Source: Epiperipatus broadwayi (Eukaryota > Onychophora > Udeonychophora > Euonychophora > Peripatidae). From it: a stretch of 64,000 bases of DNA. A program made the position numbers and the translations under genes. The first letter of the stretch is position 1. Every line of letters begins with the position of its first letter. Under the pieces are notes generated by a model that was not told the DNA's origin, did no database searches, and was given only the letters and a program-made list of their open reading frames with translations. This document shows positions 24,261 through 35,735 of the stretch, one piece after another. Location: assembly GCA_028023455.1 (NCBI GenBank), contig JAQFVV010000021.1, forward strand, positions 1,304,001-1,368,000. Direction: 5' to 3'.

Positions 24261-25274
24261 GATTGATTGTATGCTAAAAAATTATTTTCAATAACAAGTG
24301 GTACGGATAATTTTTATACCATAGGAATTCCATCATCACAACCTTCAGACAAACAATTTAAGAGTAAGTTTAACTTTTTTAAAATAAATTCTAATCTCTC
24401 ATGACTTTTATTATAATTCTGGATGGTACAATAATTTAAAAACCTGATATTATAGGACATCACTTTGTAAAATGATCAATATCTTTGGTCTCTATGCTAT
24501 ATGGTGCATAAGATGCATAATTGTGTATGAAAACAATCCAGGCAGACCACTAAATGCTTTTAGAAATAATCTAGAAACAATAAGAGAAAGGGACAGAAAG
24601 GTTTCCAAGTGCAAGGTATATATATAAACCTAGGTGGGATTCTCTCACTCTTCAAAGTTATAGCATGACATACTTGCCTCATTAATAATATCTTGTATAT
24701 TTTTTGATTAATTGATTGTATCTAGTGTTTATCATTTAATTAATGTTGTAAAAAAAGTAAACAAAGGTAAGCAATGTTTTTTTTTTTCGAGCAATGAATA
24801 AAGTTCCTTTGAAATGTAGAATTTATCATTTTCATTTGTTAGTGAAAATAAACTTTCGCATATAATTTTTATCTTTGTTTTTGATTGTGCCGATAGCGGA
24901 GAAATTTGTGCAGTTTATGAGATAATCTAATTTTTTTTATAAAAATGTATTATAGATTAAAAAAAAACAACAACTAAGCAACAGTATTTTTTCTTATGTT
25001 GATGGCAGTTAAAAGAATAGCAATTTGATATTAGAATTTGCCACATTTTGTCATTCGTTTGTTACAAAAAATAAACTCTTAGCAATGAATTGTAATTTTA
25101 TTGTTTTCTGAACTATGCAGTCAGTTGGGAAATATCTATAATGTAACAATCCTTTCTTTATAAAAATATTACTGATAATAAAATATCTGACTTAATGGTT
25201 TTCTCTTCTTTTATATCTATTAAAAAAATAGTAATTTCCCATATGAAATTACAATTTTTTGTTTCATTTATTAA
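24261..25274. other. Nothing recognised
   Basis: AT-rich; no frame or repeat identified. Confidence 0.5.
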
Positions 25275-25462
25275 AGTAAATATAGGGGATTTGAACTCAG
25301 ATTTTTCAAGCCCATTTACTCTCACTATCTCATACTACTGATACACTTGACCACAAACATGCAGAAAAGATAAATAATCACCAACAGAAGTATTTCATGC
25401 TAAACCAGCACTCATCAGTTGGTCCAGATTGCCATCTCTCATACATAATCAGTGCTTAGTAA
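25275..25462 (-). mobile_element. F2 single arm (left orientation)
   Basis: It starts with the complement of the B-box tip (GGGGATTTGAACTC, 25285-25298) and continues through ACCAGCACTCATCAGTTGGT to CAGTGCTTAGT, where it is cut by the (TAA)n tract. As an antisense arm it is the mirror of 19596-19866. Confidence 0.75.
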
Positions 25463-25587
<125 letters not shown>

Positions 25588-25599
25588 AGTTATCTGTAT

Positions 25600-25712
25600 G
25601 ATTTGGCACAGTTGGTAGGGGCTGGACTTGGGATTGAGGGATCCAATGATCGATTCTGGCCCATACAGTTCTGGTGTTCGGACTTCTTAGGAATTCCTAA
25701 GCAAAAAGCTAT
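25600..25712 (+). mobile_element. SINE-A, best copy, with A and B boxes
   Basis: TGGCACAGTTGG (25604-25615) fits the Pol III A-box consensus TRGCNNAGYNG well. GATCGATTC (25648-25656) fits the B box GWTCRANNC exactly. The 3' tail is GGACTTCTTAGGAATTCCTA, then AGCAAAAAGC. This is a tRNA-derived SINE; its family-specific tail presumably matches its partner LINE, which is not identifiable here. Confidence 0.7.
25604..25656 (+). promoter_or_regulatory. Pol III internal promoter of SINE-A
   Basis: A box at 25604-25615 and B box at 25648-25656, spaced 32 bp as in tRNA genes. Activity is not known. Confidence 0.55.
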
Positions 25713-26259
25713 TAACATTTATATATATATATATCGTTAAAAATATGTGTATAATACATTTAGTCACACAGCATTCAGGTTTATACTTGATATTTTAATG
25801 ATTCAACTTTTTTATCAATGTATATGCTGCCTAAATAGTAATCTATGTATATCTGTTTTTGTGATATCCTGTTGCTGATATATAAGTGTTCACAAAAAAA
25901 AAAAAAGATTTAAATTCATGTGAACCAGATTAAACCTCTCAGAATATCTTGTCATTTATGTTTTTTATCATAAATTGATTTAATTCATTCGAAAAGGATA
26001 TAAATGTTTAGAAAAAATGATTGTAAATTGAATAAATGAGGATGAGCATCATTGGGGAGAGGGCATATTCCAGTCTTATAATCATGAATATGGTTATTGA
26101 GTTGCCTAAAAACAGAATTAGATGATAAGTTATCCTGGACAAATGCTATTCATATCATATTCATGAATTGATCGAATTAACTATATCTACTACTGCTACT
26201 ACTATTATTAGTACTACTACCCCCACTACTTTTGTATAGTATTTATATTTTAATCTAGG
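25713..26259. other. Nothing recognised; short (TACTAC)n at about 26187-26226
   Basis: A degenerate TAC trinucleotide run lies just upstream of the next F2 copy. Confidence 0.5.
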
Positions 26260-26889
26260 TTGTAATTAGAGGGGATTTGAACCCAGACTTTCAAACTCAC
26301 ATTAGTCATCCACTCCATCTTATCCAACTGATACACATGACAACATGCATGTGAAAAAGGTAACTAATCTCCAATATATGTATTTTGTGCTGAGCAAGCA
26401 CTCATCAATTAGTCCAGATCATCATCTACCACACATATATACAATAAGTACTCAGTTTATATTAAGATAGCAAATCCCCAAACATTAATGGACAACCTTA
26501 AATCTTCTTCACTCCCCAATTCTTCAGCCATTCATGTTATTGATAATCCGATGATGGTGCTTCAAAACTTTTGTTTACTGAATTTTGTTGTGTCAAGAGA
26601 TATGAATGCACCATTGTCAAATTTTCAATGATATGGATGATTGAAGAGTTGGAGAATGTAGAAAATTGAAGCATGTCCATTAAAGTTTGGGAATTTGCTA
26701 TCTCAATATAAATTGAGCACTGATTGTATGTATGTGTGGGAGATAATGAGTCTGACCAACTGATGAGTGCTAGTTCAGCATAAAATATATTTTTCGCTTG
26801 TATGTGGTCATGCATATCGGTTGTATAAAATACAGTGGACGACTAAAGGGAGCTTGAAAGTCCGGGTTCAAATCTCCTCTAATTACAAT
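26260..26889. mobile_element. F2 fold-back element, best preserved
   Basis: The arms span about 26260-26550 and 26612-26889 and are mirror images. The left tip TTGTAATTAGAGGGGATTTG pairs with the right tip AAATCTCCTCTAATTACAA. ATTCTTCAGCCATTCATGTT pairs with the right-arm GATATGGATGATTGAAGAGT region. B-box-like GGTTCAAATCTCC lies at 26865-26877, with its mirror at 26271-26283. The central segment is about 60 bp. The 92-codon minus frame (26537-26815) lies within the right arm and recurs in other F2 copies only because the repeat recurs. Transcription across the element would give a hairpin of nearly 300 bp. Confidence 0.85.
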
Positions 26890-27999
26890 TAGTATTACGG
26901 CTAATTATTGTTGTAATTATTATTCCAATAACATTTCAAAAATAAAGTTGTTTATTAAAATGTAACAACTTATAGTGCACAGATAACACATCTTCCTGTC
27001 ACTGCAGTGATAAATGATATGGATCCATGCAGAAGAAAAAGATTCAAGAAATGTAGGACCTTAACCCAATTACTATTACAACATTGGATGGTAAAGGAGC
27101 ACATTATTTGTTTTTATCAAGAGGGTAAACAAGAATGAAAAATCACACACGCTTTTACACCTGACCAACCTGGTGTGTATAACGCACTCCTTGAAGTGAT
27201 ATTTCTCTATTTTAAAAAGTATAGTCTGTTTACTTTTATATATCTTATAATTAAGATTTTTTTATAAGCCTCCGCACAATTTTAAAATGAATGCAAAAAA
27301 GAAACTTAAAAATATAAATATTTAATTAAGGTGAAAACGTTATTGTACGATTAGTTTAAAAATAAATCAAAAATAGTTATTTTTTCCCCATTTAAAAAAA
27401 CTAAACATTAAATATAGCAATTAGTGATTTTTTTATTATTATTAATATAATGTATAGTTCAAGTAAATACTGCTAAATTTACTTTTTTCTAATTAGTCCA
27501 TCTAATATACATCATTACTTTTTTTTTTTTATTGATAAAGAAAAACTTCTTTGCGCAGTTAAATATAAAAGAAATATTTTTAGCTTTTACCTAATGAGTT
27601 CTGCTGCAGGGCTTTTTTCTATTTCTTTTTCATATTTTTGACCTTCTAATGATGTTGGGATCTATAGATTGTTTTGGCTGCGACAAACCTTCTTGATGAA
27701 GATGCAGAGAGCCTTTTAATTCACCGATGCTTTAGAATTATTAGATTATTAGTAGAGTGGATTACTTTGTAAAATTTAACTAATTATCAAAAAGAAAATA
27801 AGTTGAAATTTATTAGTAAGAAAGTAAGAACAAATATTATTAAAACAAAATGGAAAAAAAAAGACCATGTTTGAAATAATTATATAAAAATTTACGGGTA
27901 TAATTTTAATATGTATACAGATATTCATCGAATTATGGAGTGGTGTTTTAACCAAGCCGTTATAGGTTGATTTGGATGAAATCCGACCATTAAATATAT
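26890..27999. other. Nothing firmly recognised
   Basis: AT-rich. The 100-codon minus frame at 27776-28078 is antisense to the LINE tail that follows and carries no motif. Confidence 0.45.
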
Positions 28000-28310
28000 G
28001 TAAGACTACATACGGAGAGATGCATGTTAGAAGCAATAAAAGGGTATCGAAAAGGAAATACATAGAGGAGAAGAACAAACAGATATTATTGACATCATTG
28101 AGACAATTAGTGAGATTGAATTGAAACCGGAGTAAAAATATTATTACAAGAGATGGTAATAGATGAATAGTTGAATAGATCCAAGAGATTTATAAGACCT
28201 AGAAAAAGACCGTATATAAGATAGATGGATGAAATAATAAGTTTGTTGTGCCTAGTGGAAAAGAGAGGCTAGAGTTTGGAAAAAGTGGATTAAAACGACG
28301 GTGATGATGA
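28000..28310 (+). mobile_element. LINE C-terminal remnant with (GAT)n tail
   Basis: Across frames one reads RDACxKQ, then EEQTDIIDIIETISEIELK (about 28070-28128), then RDGNR-stop-IVE, a PRDLKRPRKRPYIR-like stretch (about 28188-28220) and MDE, ending in GATGATGATGATGG. This is the conserved end of an RTE-like LINE ORF (DIIxxIxxLKxxW...DxRWTxRxLxWxPRxxKRxRxRPxxRW). Several stops and shifts show decay. Confidence 0.65.
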
Positions 28311-29350
28311 TGATGGTAATGAAACATTAAATGTACTTTAAATAATACAAAACTATCAAAATTTATGCATTGTTGACAAAAGAATGCACAGAATTTATTA
28401 TGATTAATGACCTTCAAAGACACTAAAAATAAAATCGTGAGGGAAACTAGCTTTGTGAATGGACAAAATAAAATTGTAAAAACTTATAATTTATTACAAA
28501 TGTTTTTGGCAGTAAAACCTATTATTATTTAACAATAAAGGATGCATGCATACATCTAAAACGATTTTTTTTTTACAATTCTTATCAATAATCTTTAAAA
28601 TCAGTCAACACATAGACAACCCCAATATCAATAACAATCAACAATTTCAACTGGTGGTCAAGACAACCTTCTTTTAACAATAAAAGTGGAATTCACCTTT
28701 ATTTATGGCCTAATATATTTATACAGACACTAAAGATTGCAACTTGACCACAAATATTGAAATTAAATAAATTTTTATTATTAAATATATACTAAACCAT
28801 TATATAACTGATACTATGATTAACTGTTAATAATTGTTTTGGTTCCATATACATGAATATTCACATTTATAAGAATTGTTGAAAATATTACAAAAAAGTA
28901 TATGAGAAATACATGGAATCTTGACAAAAATGATAATCTGGCATAACCTTAACATTATGGTATTTGCATATCTTTTACAATCTTGGGATATATTCCTAGT
29001 ACACCAGCCTGTCTGGTGTATGTACTGACACCTTTTTGGATGCACAACTTATCTCTATGATTATCTTTGCTCGTAAAGCAAAAGAGTCAAGTGGTCAAAA
29101 ATATTCAATAACATTTGCTCTATACATCTATTGCTACAAATGTTTTTTTTCCTATGCTTCCATTCATGTTTTACAAGTTATTTTTAAATATTTGATGTGA
29201 TATTGTTATATACAGCAAATTGGTCACTATTTTATTGTGATTCATTTCTGTTTAAATTTTTTTGTTAGAACTGATTTATTATAACTTATCTGTCTAAAAT
29301 GTCTTCCTTGAGGTTTGTGATGGTGGTATTTTAGATGTGATACTGTATTG
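28311..29350. other. Nothing recognised
   Basis: AT-rich. The minus frame 28199-28423 reads a histidine run from the antisense of the GAT tail; it and 28827-29045 are unsupported. Confidence 0.5.
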
Positions 29351-29614
29351 GACAATTTCCATCATCTGTCATTAAACATTGAATGTCTTTAAAATTTTAA
29401 GCTTTATTTAAACTTTTCCAAATATAAACAACTGTTAGTAATAACACACAAGTCATTAGATAACACCACTTAAAACATTGTGTAATCACTAACTTGTGTT
29501 ATTACCCTATGTGTGTGTTATTAGTAACAGTCATTTGTATTTAGAAAAGTTTAAATAAAGTTTAAATTGCTTTTAGACATTCAACATTTAATGGTAGATT
29601 ATGGAAATAGTTCA
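29351..29614. mobile_element. F3 palindromic element
   Basis: The left arm has GACAATTTCCATCATCTGTC, ATTGAATGTCTTTAAAATTT and ACTGTTAGTAATAACACACA. The right arm has TGTGTGTTATTAGTAACAGT, AAATTGCTTTTAGACATTCA and GTAGATTATGGAAATAGTTC. The arms are about 110 bp with a short centre. Related copies lie at 51615-51927 and 23984-24140. Confidence 0.75.
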
Positions 29615-29639
29615 ATCAATTCACCATCATCTTTATTTT

Positions 29640-29840
29640 TAACCCTTATTGAATCTCTGCAGAATTAAGATCTCTCCAAGTTCAGTCCATTATCTCTGAT
29701 CTCTATCCTCTCTTTTCCACATCATGCCACTGGCACACATCCTCATTCCATTCATCCATCTCAGTTGTGGTATCTTTCTAGGTCTTTTAAATCTCTTGGG
29801 ATCCCAGTTAAGATTTCAACTATCCAACCATTATCATATT
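29640..29840 (-). mobile_element. LINE C-terminal remnant
   Basis: The minus strand encodes ILTGIPRDLKDLERYHN, matching the xLxWxPRxxKRxRxxP motif of the LINE tail, followed in another frame by WMNEMRMCASGMM-like residues. It is 5'-truncated. Confidence 0.55.
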
Positions 29841-29989
29841 ACCATGTCTTAAATGTTATCAAAATGTAAATCCATCCAAATCATACAAAAAATGAAGTTA
29901 AAGATTTCCCCCCTTTTGTCCAATTTGACATAACAGTTTGATTAAGTTTAAGAAAGAAATAAAAAATGGTTGTACTGTTCAAGAATTTA

Positions 29990-30190
29990 CAAGAAATTCA
30001 AACACTGGAAGTGTCTGAACTGGCCTGAAATCAATCTAAGGATCTTAGGCTTAAGAGCCTGACACCCTGCCCTAAAACATTCAGGTAACAATTGGATGTT
30101 CACAAAATGTTTGAATATGGAACTGTCAGACTTGAAATCAACCCAATGATTTTATACCTTAGAGTTTGGTGCTTTGAAACATTAAACAAT
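29990..30190 (-). mobile_element. Pair of SINE-C (tRNA-like) units
   Basis: On the minus strand two similar units lie head to tail (about 29990-30085 and 30105-30190). Each has a tRNA-like GxCTCTxAxGxxxAA core, a B-box-like ATTGATTTC, and a GxCAGxxxxGAC...TTCC end. This looks like a dimeric tRNA-derived SINE. The plus-strand 73-codon frame across it (30092-30313) is not supported as a gene. Confidence 0.4.
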
Positions 30191-30639
30191 ACAGGGCATT
30201 ACATTCAATTTAAATGTGTGAAATATTATTATAATCCAAAATGTTATGCATTATTTCCCCTAAACACATATTTTATCCCTAGAAGCCCTGTTATTGGTAA
30301 GATGAGCAAATAAAATAGCTTAATTCTTTCACTGAGAAAGTTTTAAACAGCTAAAATTAAAATTTTATTTCCAGAGTTGCAAGATAGCAGTTAGGTAGAT
30401 CTTTTATTATTGCAAGGAAATCAAGTCATACATTACAATGACCTAATTTAATAAGCTTGTACTACAAATGTTATATAATAAGAGTTAATAATTTTTAACA
30501 AGCTTTTCTAAATATCCCTATCCCTAGACTGGTTTCTAACTATTGGATGTCATCAGTAAGACACTAGGATATTTAAACATTGGATTTGAACACATACAGA
30601 TGTCTGAAAATTTCAGATTTTCTACTTAATAGTTAACTA
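30191..30639. other. Nothing recognised
   Basis: AT-rich, unique-looking. Confidence 0.45.
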
Positions 30640-31690
30640 TTAGATAAATGCTGGAGTTGAGCTATTGGTTTCTTTCAGATCTTTTAAAATCTCTTGGTCT
30701 TCAGTTTAAGACTTTAACTATACATCTATTAGTGTCTCTTCTAAAATATGTCCAACCTAACTCCATTTCAGTCTTTTAATTTTTTTAATGATATTAATGA
30801 CACCTGTTATTTTTCTGACCCAAATGTTTTACTTTTGAGTTCTTATTATTCCCAACATACACCTCTTCATGTTTCATAATTAGTCTGAATTCTCTATGTT
30901 GACTTATTGTTAGTGTTCAAATCTCTTATCTATAAGAATGAATTAGTAAAATCAATTTATTATAAATCTTCCTTTGAAATGCATAAACATATTTCATTGT
31001 AATACTGTTATTTCTCCTGCAAGCATTCCATCCAAGTTTAATTTTATGACTATTTTAATTTATTTTGTTTTCATCCCTATGAATAATCTTACTTTATTTA
31101 AATTCATGATTACCAATTTTTATTTTCTTCATCTAAAAGAAATCCATTGAACATTATTTTAGTGCGTGTTTTTAGCACATATCTTTACACTTACTTTCAA
31201 CTGATAACTCTTACTACATTTCCTAAAGTTCGGAAATATTATTTGCAAAAACAATCTCATCATTTTGAAAATCTGGTTGGCTTAAGTAATCTTCATGGAT
31301 TTTTATCCATTTTAGCTTACTATTTTAAACCACAAAATACTTTTTGCACAACTGTTTTGAAAAAAAAAATCATCCTGTGATATAATCTAATCATTATTAT
31401 TGCCTTTTAGATAATATTCTTTAGAATATGATAATATCCTGGGTTTATATATTTTGCACAACATCAATAATCATGGAAATGCTTATTAAATGAAATTTCT
31501 TTTTATAACATCTATAAATCCAAAGCATAATGCAAAGCCATATATATTGGTCATTCCTATGACCTTTTGAAATACTAGAATTGATCTACTGTGCTTTAAA
31601 TCCAGCTTTTTTATTAAAGATGAATCGCATTTATCCTGTCACAAGATCTGTATGTCTATACAAGCAAATTAGCTTAGATTGAAAACATTG
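30640..31690 (-). mobile_element. Antisense LINE, 3' half: RT core to C-terminus
   Basis: Reading the minus strand from 31690 down one finds an ILTRINAI-like start, a KKAGFKAQ box (QAGFR motif) near 31600, and PIYMALHYALDL (the LYMAFIDYEKAFD motif A region, active aspartates lost) near 31545. Further down come LGWNACRRNN near 31030 (GWxAFGKL box), a VKHLGQKNN segment, ELGWTYFRRDTNR (WAGHxxRRxDxRW), and finally VLN-stop-RPRDFKRS near 30670-30710. Multiple stops and frameshifts are present. It continues the 5' half at 32405-34000, from which it is separated by inserted F1 repeats. Confidence 0.7.
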
Positions 31691-31990
31691 TTGAGTTTTT
31701 ATTTTTGGATCATAACTTTATAGTTAACTAAGTAGGTAAAAAGTGACTTCTGGAGAATTGTATTAGATCTAAAGGTCTAGGAGCAGTGATCTTAGATTCA
31801 AAGCTCCTGACTGATGAAAGCAGTATATATGCATTATATAGGGATCTTATGCACGAATGTTCCAGTTTCCATTGATTATAATTGTTTTGCACTGGGTGCC
31901 ACTACTTTATGGATAGTTCACTACTGTTTTAACAACTTGTGCAAGTGTAGGAAATGGTGATCATATGATGTTTAGTGATTTTACACCAAT
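31691..31990 (+). mobile_element. F1 monomer inserted in the LINE
   Basis: The 5' part TATAGTTAACTAAGTAGGTA, then GTGACTTCTGG, then GCTCCTGACTGATGAAAGCA, CATTGATTATA, CACTGGGTGCCACTACT and the 3' end GTGATCATATGATGTTTAG follow the F1 order. It is a single, non-inverted copy. Confidence 0.7.
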
Positions 31991-32094
31991 CCTTCCCAAA
32001 AGATGATTGTGACTATGGTTATTAGAGAACCAAAAAACACCAAAAGGTGTAGATACTGAACTGGGTTCAAACCTGTCTTACTATACAAGTGAAT

Positions 32095-32400
32095 TTACTT
32101 GAATTAAAACATTATATTTTTATGTTGGCCTCATGGCTCTATAGTTAATTAAAAAGGTAAAAGGTGGCTTCTGGAGATTTGCAAAGGTGGCTTCTGGAGA
32201 TTTGCATTTGATCCAAAATCCATGTGCAATGCTTTTATATCCAAGGCTCCACACCGATAAAAACCATAAGCTAGAAATTTGTCTGGGAATATCAGCTGAA
32301 TAGGCACAAGATAGAGATTTTATGGACAAATCTTCTAGCCTCCATTGATTATATGGCTTGCACTCGTATATGTAGAGTTGGCCACTGTATTTGTTTTGGT
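32095..32400 (+). mobile_element. Second F1 monomer inserted in the LINE
   Basis: CATGGCTCTATAGTTAATTA, then GGTAAAAGGTGGCTTCTGGAG (the GGCTTCTGGAGATTTGCA stretch is duplicated in tandem, 32163-32206), GGCTCCACACCGATAAAAACC, and TAGGCACAAGATAGAGATTT. It is truncated at GAGTTGGCCACTGTAT, where the antisense LINE begins. Its neighbour at 31691 has the same orientation. Confidence 0.7.
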
Positions 32401-32404
32401 AATT

Positions 32405-34000
32405 TTTTTTTTGATAGCACTGATAAAAAATTGATGGCATTGCAGTTTTAATATTTTCTTTATTGCCTTTCTTAAATAACAATATTACTACTGCATTCTT
32501 CCACTCATTTGGTATATTTTTATCATTTAAACATTTAACATATATTCTTAAACAATTCAAAACAAAACAACACTCTCCATATAGTAGTGCCATCTTGTGC
32601 TAACAATAATAATTATTGTGCTAATATGAGATAGTGATCATGTGATGTTTAGTGGTTTAACATATATTCTTGCCAATAATATTTCAATTTTTTTTTACTT
32701 GCTTCCTTTAAAATATCAATTATAATTTAACACTAGTGCTTTTTACTTCTTCAAAAATTAAATTGGATGTCTCTCACTTCTTCATTCAAAATACTTGGCA
32801 ATTCAGAAGATATAATAATTGTAGTTTATATATTGCCTTCTGTTCTTTATTATTCTATGACTTATTGTAGAAGTTTTCTACACATTCCATGATGTCTTTT
32901 TTTTGTTAATGGTTTCAACTTTTTTTACTATTACTGAAATGACCTTTCTTCCAAAGAAATTGTTTTATAGTCAAATAAGAGTCATAGATCACATGACCCT
33001 ATCTCTTAAGCCAGAGGTATTTTAAGTGCTGGCTCTGGCTAAGCATTTATCATAAAGCTTGTAGAGGAATTGGCAATCATTGTTTTTTAAATTGTTTTAT
33101 ACTTTTAATACTTTTATTCTCTTTTATTGCTTTCCTTACCAATTCATGTATATATTTTCTTATATGATTTTTTCACTCTTTTTTATATCACTTTACAAAA
33201 TCTAGATATTCAATTTTTCTTAGTGGATAATTTTTTAAAAATATATTTATATTCTTTTAATCATACATTGTCTTGGCTCAGTTGAAAATTTGCTAGTAAT
33301 TTTTATATACCATCTATTTTTGTTGTAGTTTCTAAATAGACATTATCTTATTGATTTCACCCATACAGAATCATTTTCAAATTTTATTAATAGTTTAAAA
33401 TGATTAGTGAATTCCGATGTAATATTCCTAGAGTTCTTCTGAAATTTAACATTGCCTTTTTTAATAGTTTATGTCTCCCTAGAATTGCATTAACATGATC
33501 TTATATTTCACAAATCAATGATCACATTCTTTGTTGAATCTATTAAAAACAGTATAATCCTTATGTAATATTTTTTGCTAATCAAAAATAATCCAATTTT
33601 TCTCCACCTTTATTTGGATGTTTCCAGATCCATTTCTATTTAGCACTTTTCTCAAAGTAAAATTCATAATATACAATTTTTATTGCACATTTCACAAATC
33701 TGTAACTTCCCTCATTTCTATCACCATAATCAATGTATCCAAATAACTTTAATCTTTCAATTATGTTCCAATTCTAGCAGCAAAGTCTTCATAACAATTT
33801 TAAAATATTATTTGTTCTAATCAATATCTTATATGTATATAAAATCCTCTATCTCTCCATCACAATGAGAACTCGGTCATAAATTTGAATTCTTTGCTTT
33901 TGGTATTCTCGATTATGTTCTATAACTAATCTTGCCAGTCTGCCTAATATACCATCAATCTTCACAATGTTGTTCTTCCACTTTTTATTTATAATAACAC
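32405..34000 (-). mobile_element. Antisense LINE, 5' half: endonuclease to start of RT
   Basis: On the minus strand, from 34000 down, one sees GRLARLVIEHN (about 33908-33958), DFAARIG (about 33765-33785), NERGYRFVKCAIKN-like residues (about 33685-33725; compare the NERGxRLVxFA box of LINE endonucleases), FNKECDH (about 33518-33545; compare the GSDHR box), LPSILNEEVRDI with IIDILKEAS near 32700-32800 (the linker), then KCLNDKNIPNEWKNAVVILLFKKGN (in two overlapping windows, about 32455-32545) and an NYRPI-like NCNAINFLSVL after a frameshift. The order is that of a single-ORF RTE/CR1-like LINE. It is inactivated by many stops. Confidence 0.75.
32565..32660. mobile_element. Small F1 derivative inside the LINE
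   Basis: CTCTCCATATAGTAGTGCCA (antisense F1) is joined directly to AGTGATCATGTGATGTTTAG (sense F1 3' end). This is a minimal inverted dimer with most of both arms deleted. It lies between the LINE linker and the RT start. Confidence 0.6.
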
Positions 34001-34804
34001 CCATTTATTACTGCTTCTAAAATTGTGTCTTTATAGTAAAGTCCATGTCCACTTTTCACATCAATTGTCATTTCATCTTGTCATCTAAGTTTATAATATT
34101 CAATAATGTTACATTTAATATGAAATATTTATTTTTTTCCAATTCTCCCAATCTTTCTTCATTTGAAACTGATATTCAGTTATTAACAAAATATCATCAA
34201 TAAATGGAAAATCTTGATCAACAAACAGGAAAATATTAACATCCATTGCTTTCAGCCACCACCAATTGTTATATTAGCCAATGATTTTGCAACCACTTTG
34301 GCAGTAAGAGCTATAATTTAATTCTGTTTATCATAATTTTTTAAATGTATAAAAAGAGATTATTGTCACATTAAAACATCTTAAAATTACCTATGTATAA
34401 TATTTTAAATAGAAACCATAATGGTTTTGATAGTACAAAAATAATGTGATGACACGATGTTAAGTAATACTATTGAGAAAATAAATAAGAATACTATTCC
34501 TAAAGTTGTTTATATTATTTCTTATTTTTGTAAAATATTATATATGTAGGTTTTTTTCACTTAAATATAAGAGTTAAAATTCATAAAAATAGAGTAAATA
34601 AATAAAATTAATTTTGCATAATAGTAGAAAGTAGGTATAAAAAATATATTAAAAAACAATATTATAGGTTAAAGAAAATTATACATATTGGATGTTAATA
34701 TAATAAATAATAATAATAATGTAAAATAAAAAATATGAATATATAATGTTAGAGTTAAATATTAAAGAAATTAATAAGAATAAAATAAAAAATAAATGAA
34801 AGAA
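34001..34804. other. AT-rich; possible further LINE 5' sequence to about 34300
   Basis: Sequence to about 34300 is less AT-rich and may be LINE 5' region but shows no motif. Beyond it there is only A/T-rich sequence with TAATAATAA runs. Confidence 0.35.
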
Positions 34805-35165
34805 AAATAATATGATTATAAGTAAAAGGGATTTGAACTCAGATTTTGCACCCTTCAATTATCCACACTATCTCATACAACTGATACCCATGACCACACA
34901 TGTAGAAAAGATAAATAATCACCAATATACATATTTTGTGCTAAACCAGCACTCATCAGTTGGTCCAAATTATCATCTCCTTGACATATATATAATCAGT
35001 GCTCAGTTTATATTAAGACAGAAAATCTTCATACTTTAATGGACAGACTTCAATCCACTCTAATCTCCAACTTTTTAGCCATCCATATCATTGAAAATCT
35101 GATGATGAAAACTCAAATCCCATGCTGATTCCAATATTATTGCCATGCCCATGTTGACCTGAAGT
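34805..35165 (-). mobile_element. F2 left arm plus centre
   Basis: It runs from the B-box mirror AGGGATTTGAACTC (34827-34840) through CAGCACTCATCAGTTGGTCC and TTCATACTTTAATGGACAGA to the element centre (ATTATTGCCATGCCCATGTTGACC). The right arm is missing. The 75-codon frame 34812-35039 lies inside it. Confidence 0.75.
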
Positions 35166-35229
35166 CACTCTGACCCCTCATGTATAGGACCTTATCCATT
35201 TATATGCATATAATGTGCATCTTGGGGAT

Positions 35230-35385
35230 TATAAATTTTTTTCACATGTCTTTGTAAATATGTTTATAATTAGACCCTTCAAAAATATCTCAAAAGTAAA
35301 TAGAAACCAGTTACTACCTTGATTGAGAGTGGGGTAGTGAAAATTACACTATGGAACAGATATTTAAATAATTGACAAAAAAAAA
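35230..35385 (+). repeat. Dispersed copy of the 360-bp repeat unit
   Basis: TTTTTTCACATGTCTTTGTA, TAGAAACCAGTTACTACCTT, GAGAGTGGGGTAGTGAAAATT and GGAACAGATATTTAAATAAT match the tandem array at 42340-43140. It follows F2 sequence here, as F2-like sequence is embedded in the array there. Confidence 0.6.
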
Positions 35386-35731
35386 TTGACAAGAATACTG
35401 TCTTTGGAGATATTAATATTATTCTTTCTTTGTTAAACAAATAGATCTAAGTAATATAAGTTTAAATGAAAGCAGTTTAACTTTATAAAAATTAAAAATA
35501 AAGAAAATTATCTTCATTTTGCATGATAAATTCATGAAAGAAATACAGGTCAAAAGATTTTGCTTGGGCAAACTAGGATTATCTAGTTTGAGTAAAAAAG
35601 GAAAGATGGGGGAAATAAAAAAAAACCCTTCTAATAAAATATTATGAATCTAAAGCTATAAATTTGTTTAAAACATTTTTTAAATATTAAATTTAATTAG
35701 ATTGCTAGTTTGAATTGTGGAAAATTATTAA
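35386..35731. other. Nothing recognised
   Basis: AT-rich. Confidence 0.5.
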
Positions 35732-35735
35732 TGTA

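Noticed and set aside
28199-28423. Minus frame with a histidine run
   Set aside because: Antisense of the (GAT)n tail of a LINE.
32120-32593. 157-codon minus-strand frame with a reverse-transcriptase-like segment
   Set aside because: It is a chimera: its start comes from the F1 repeat, the middle from the decayed LINE, and its end from another F1 copy. It is not a gene.
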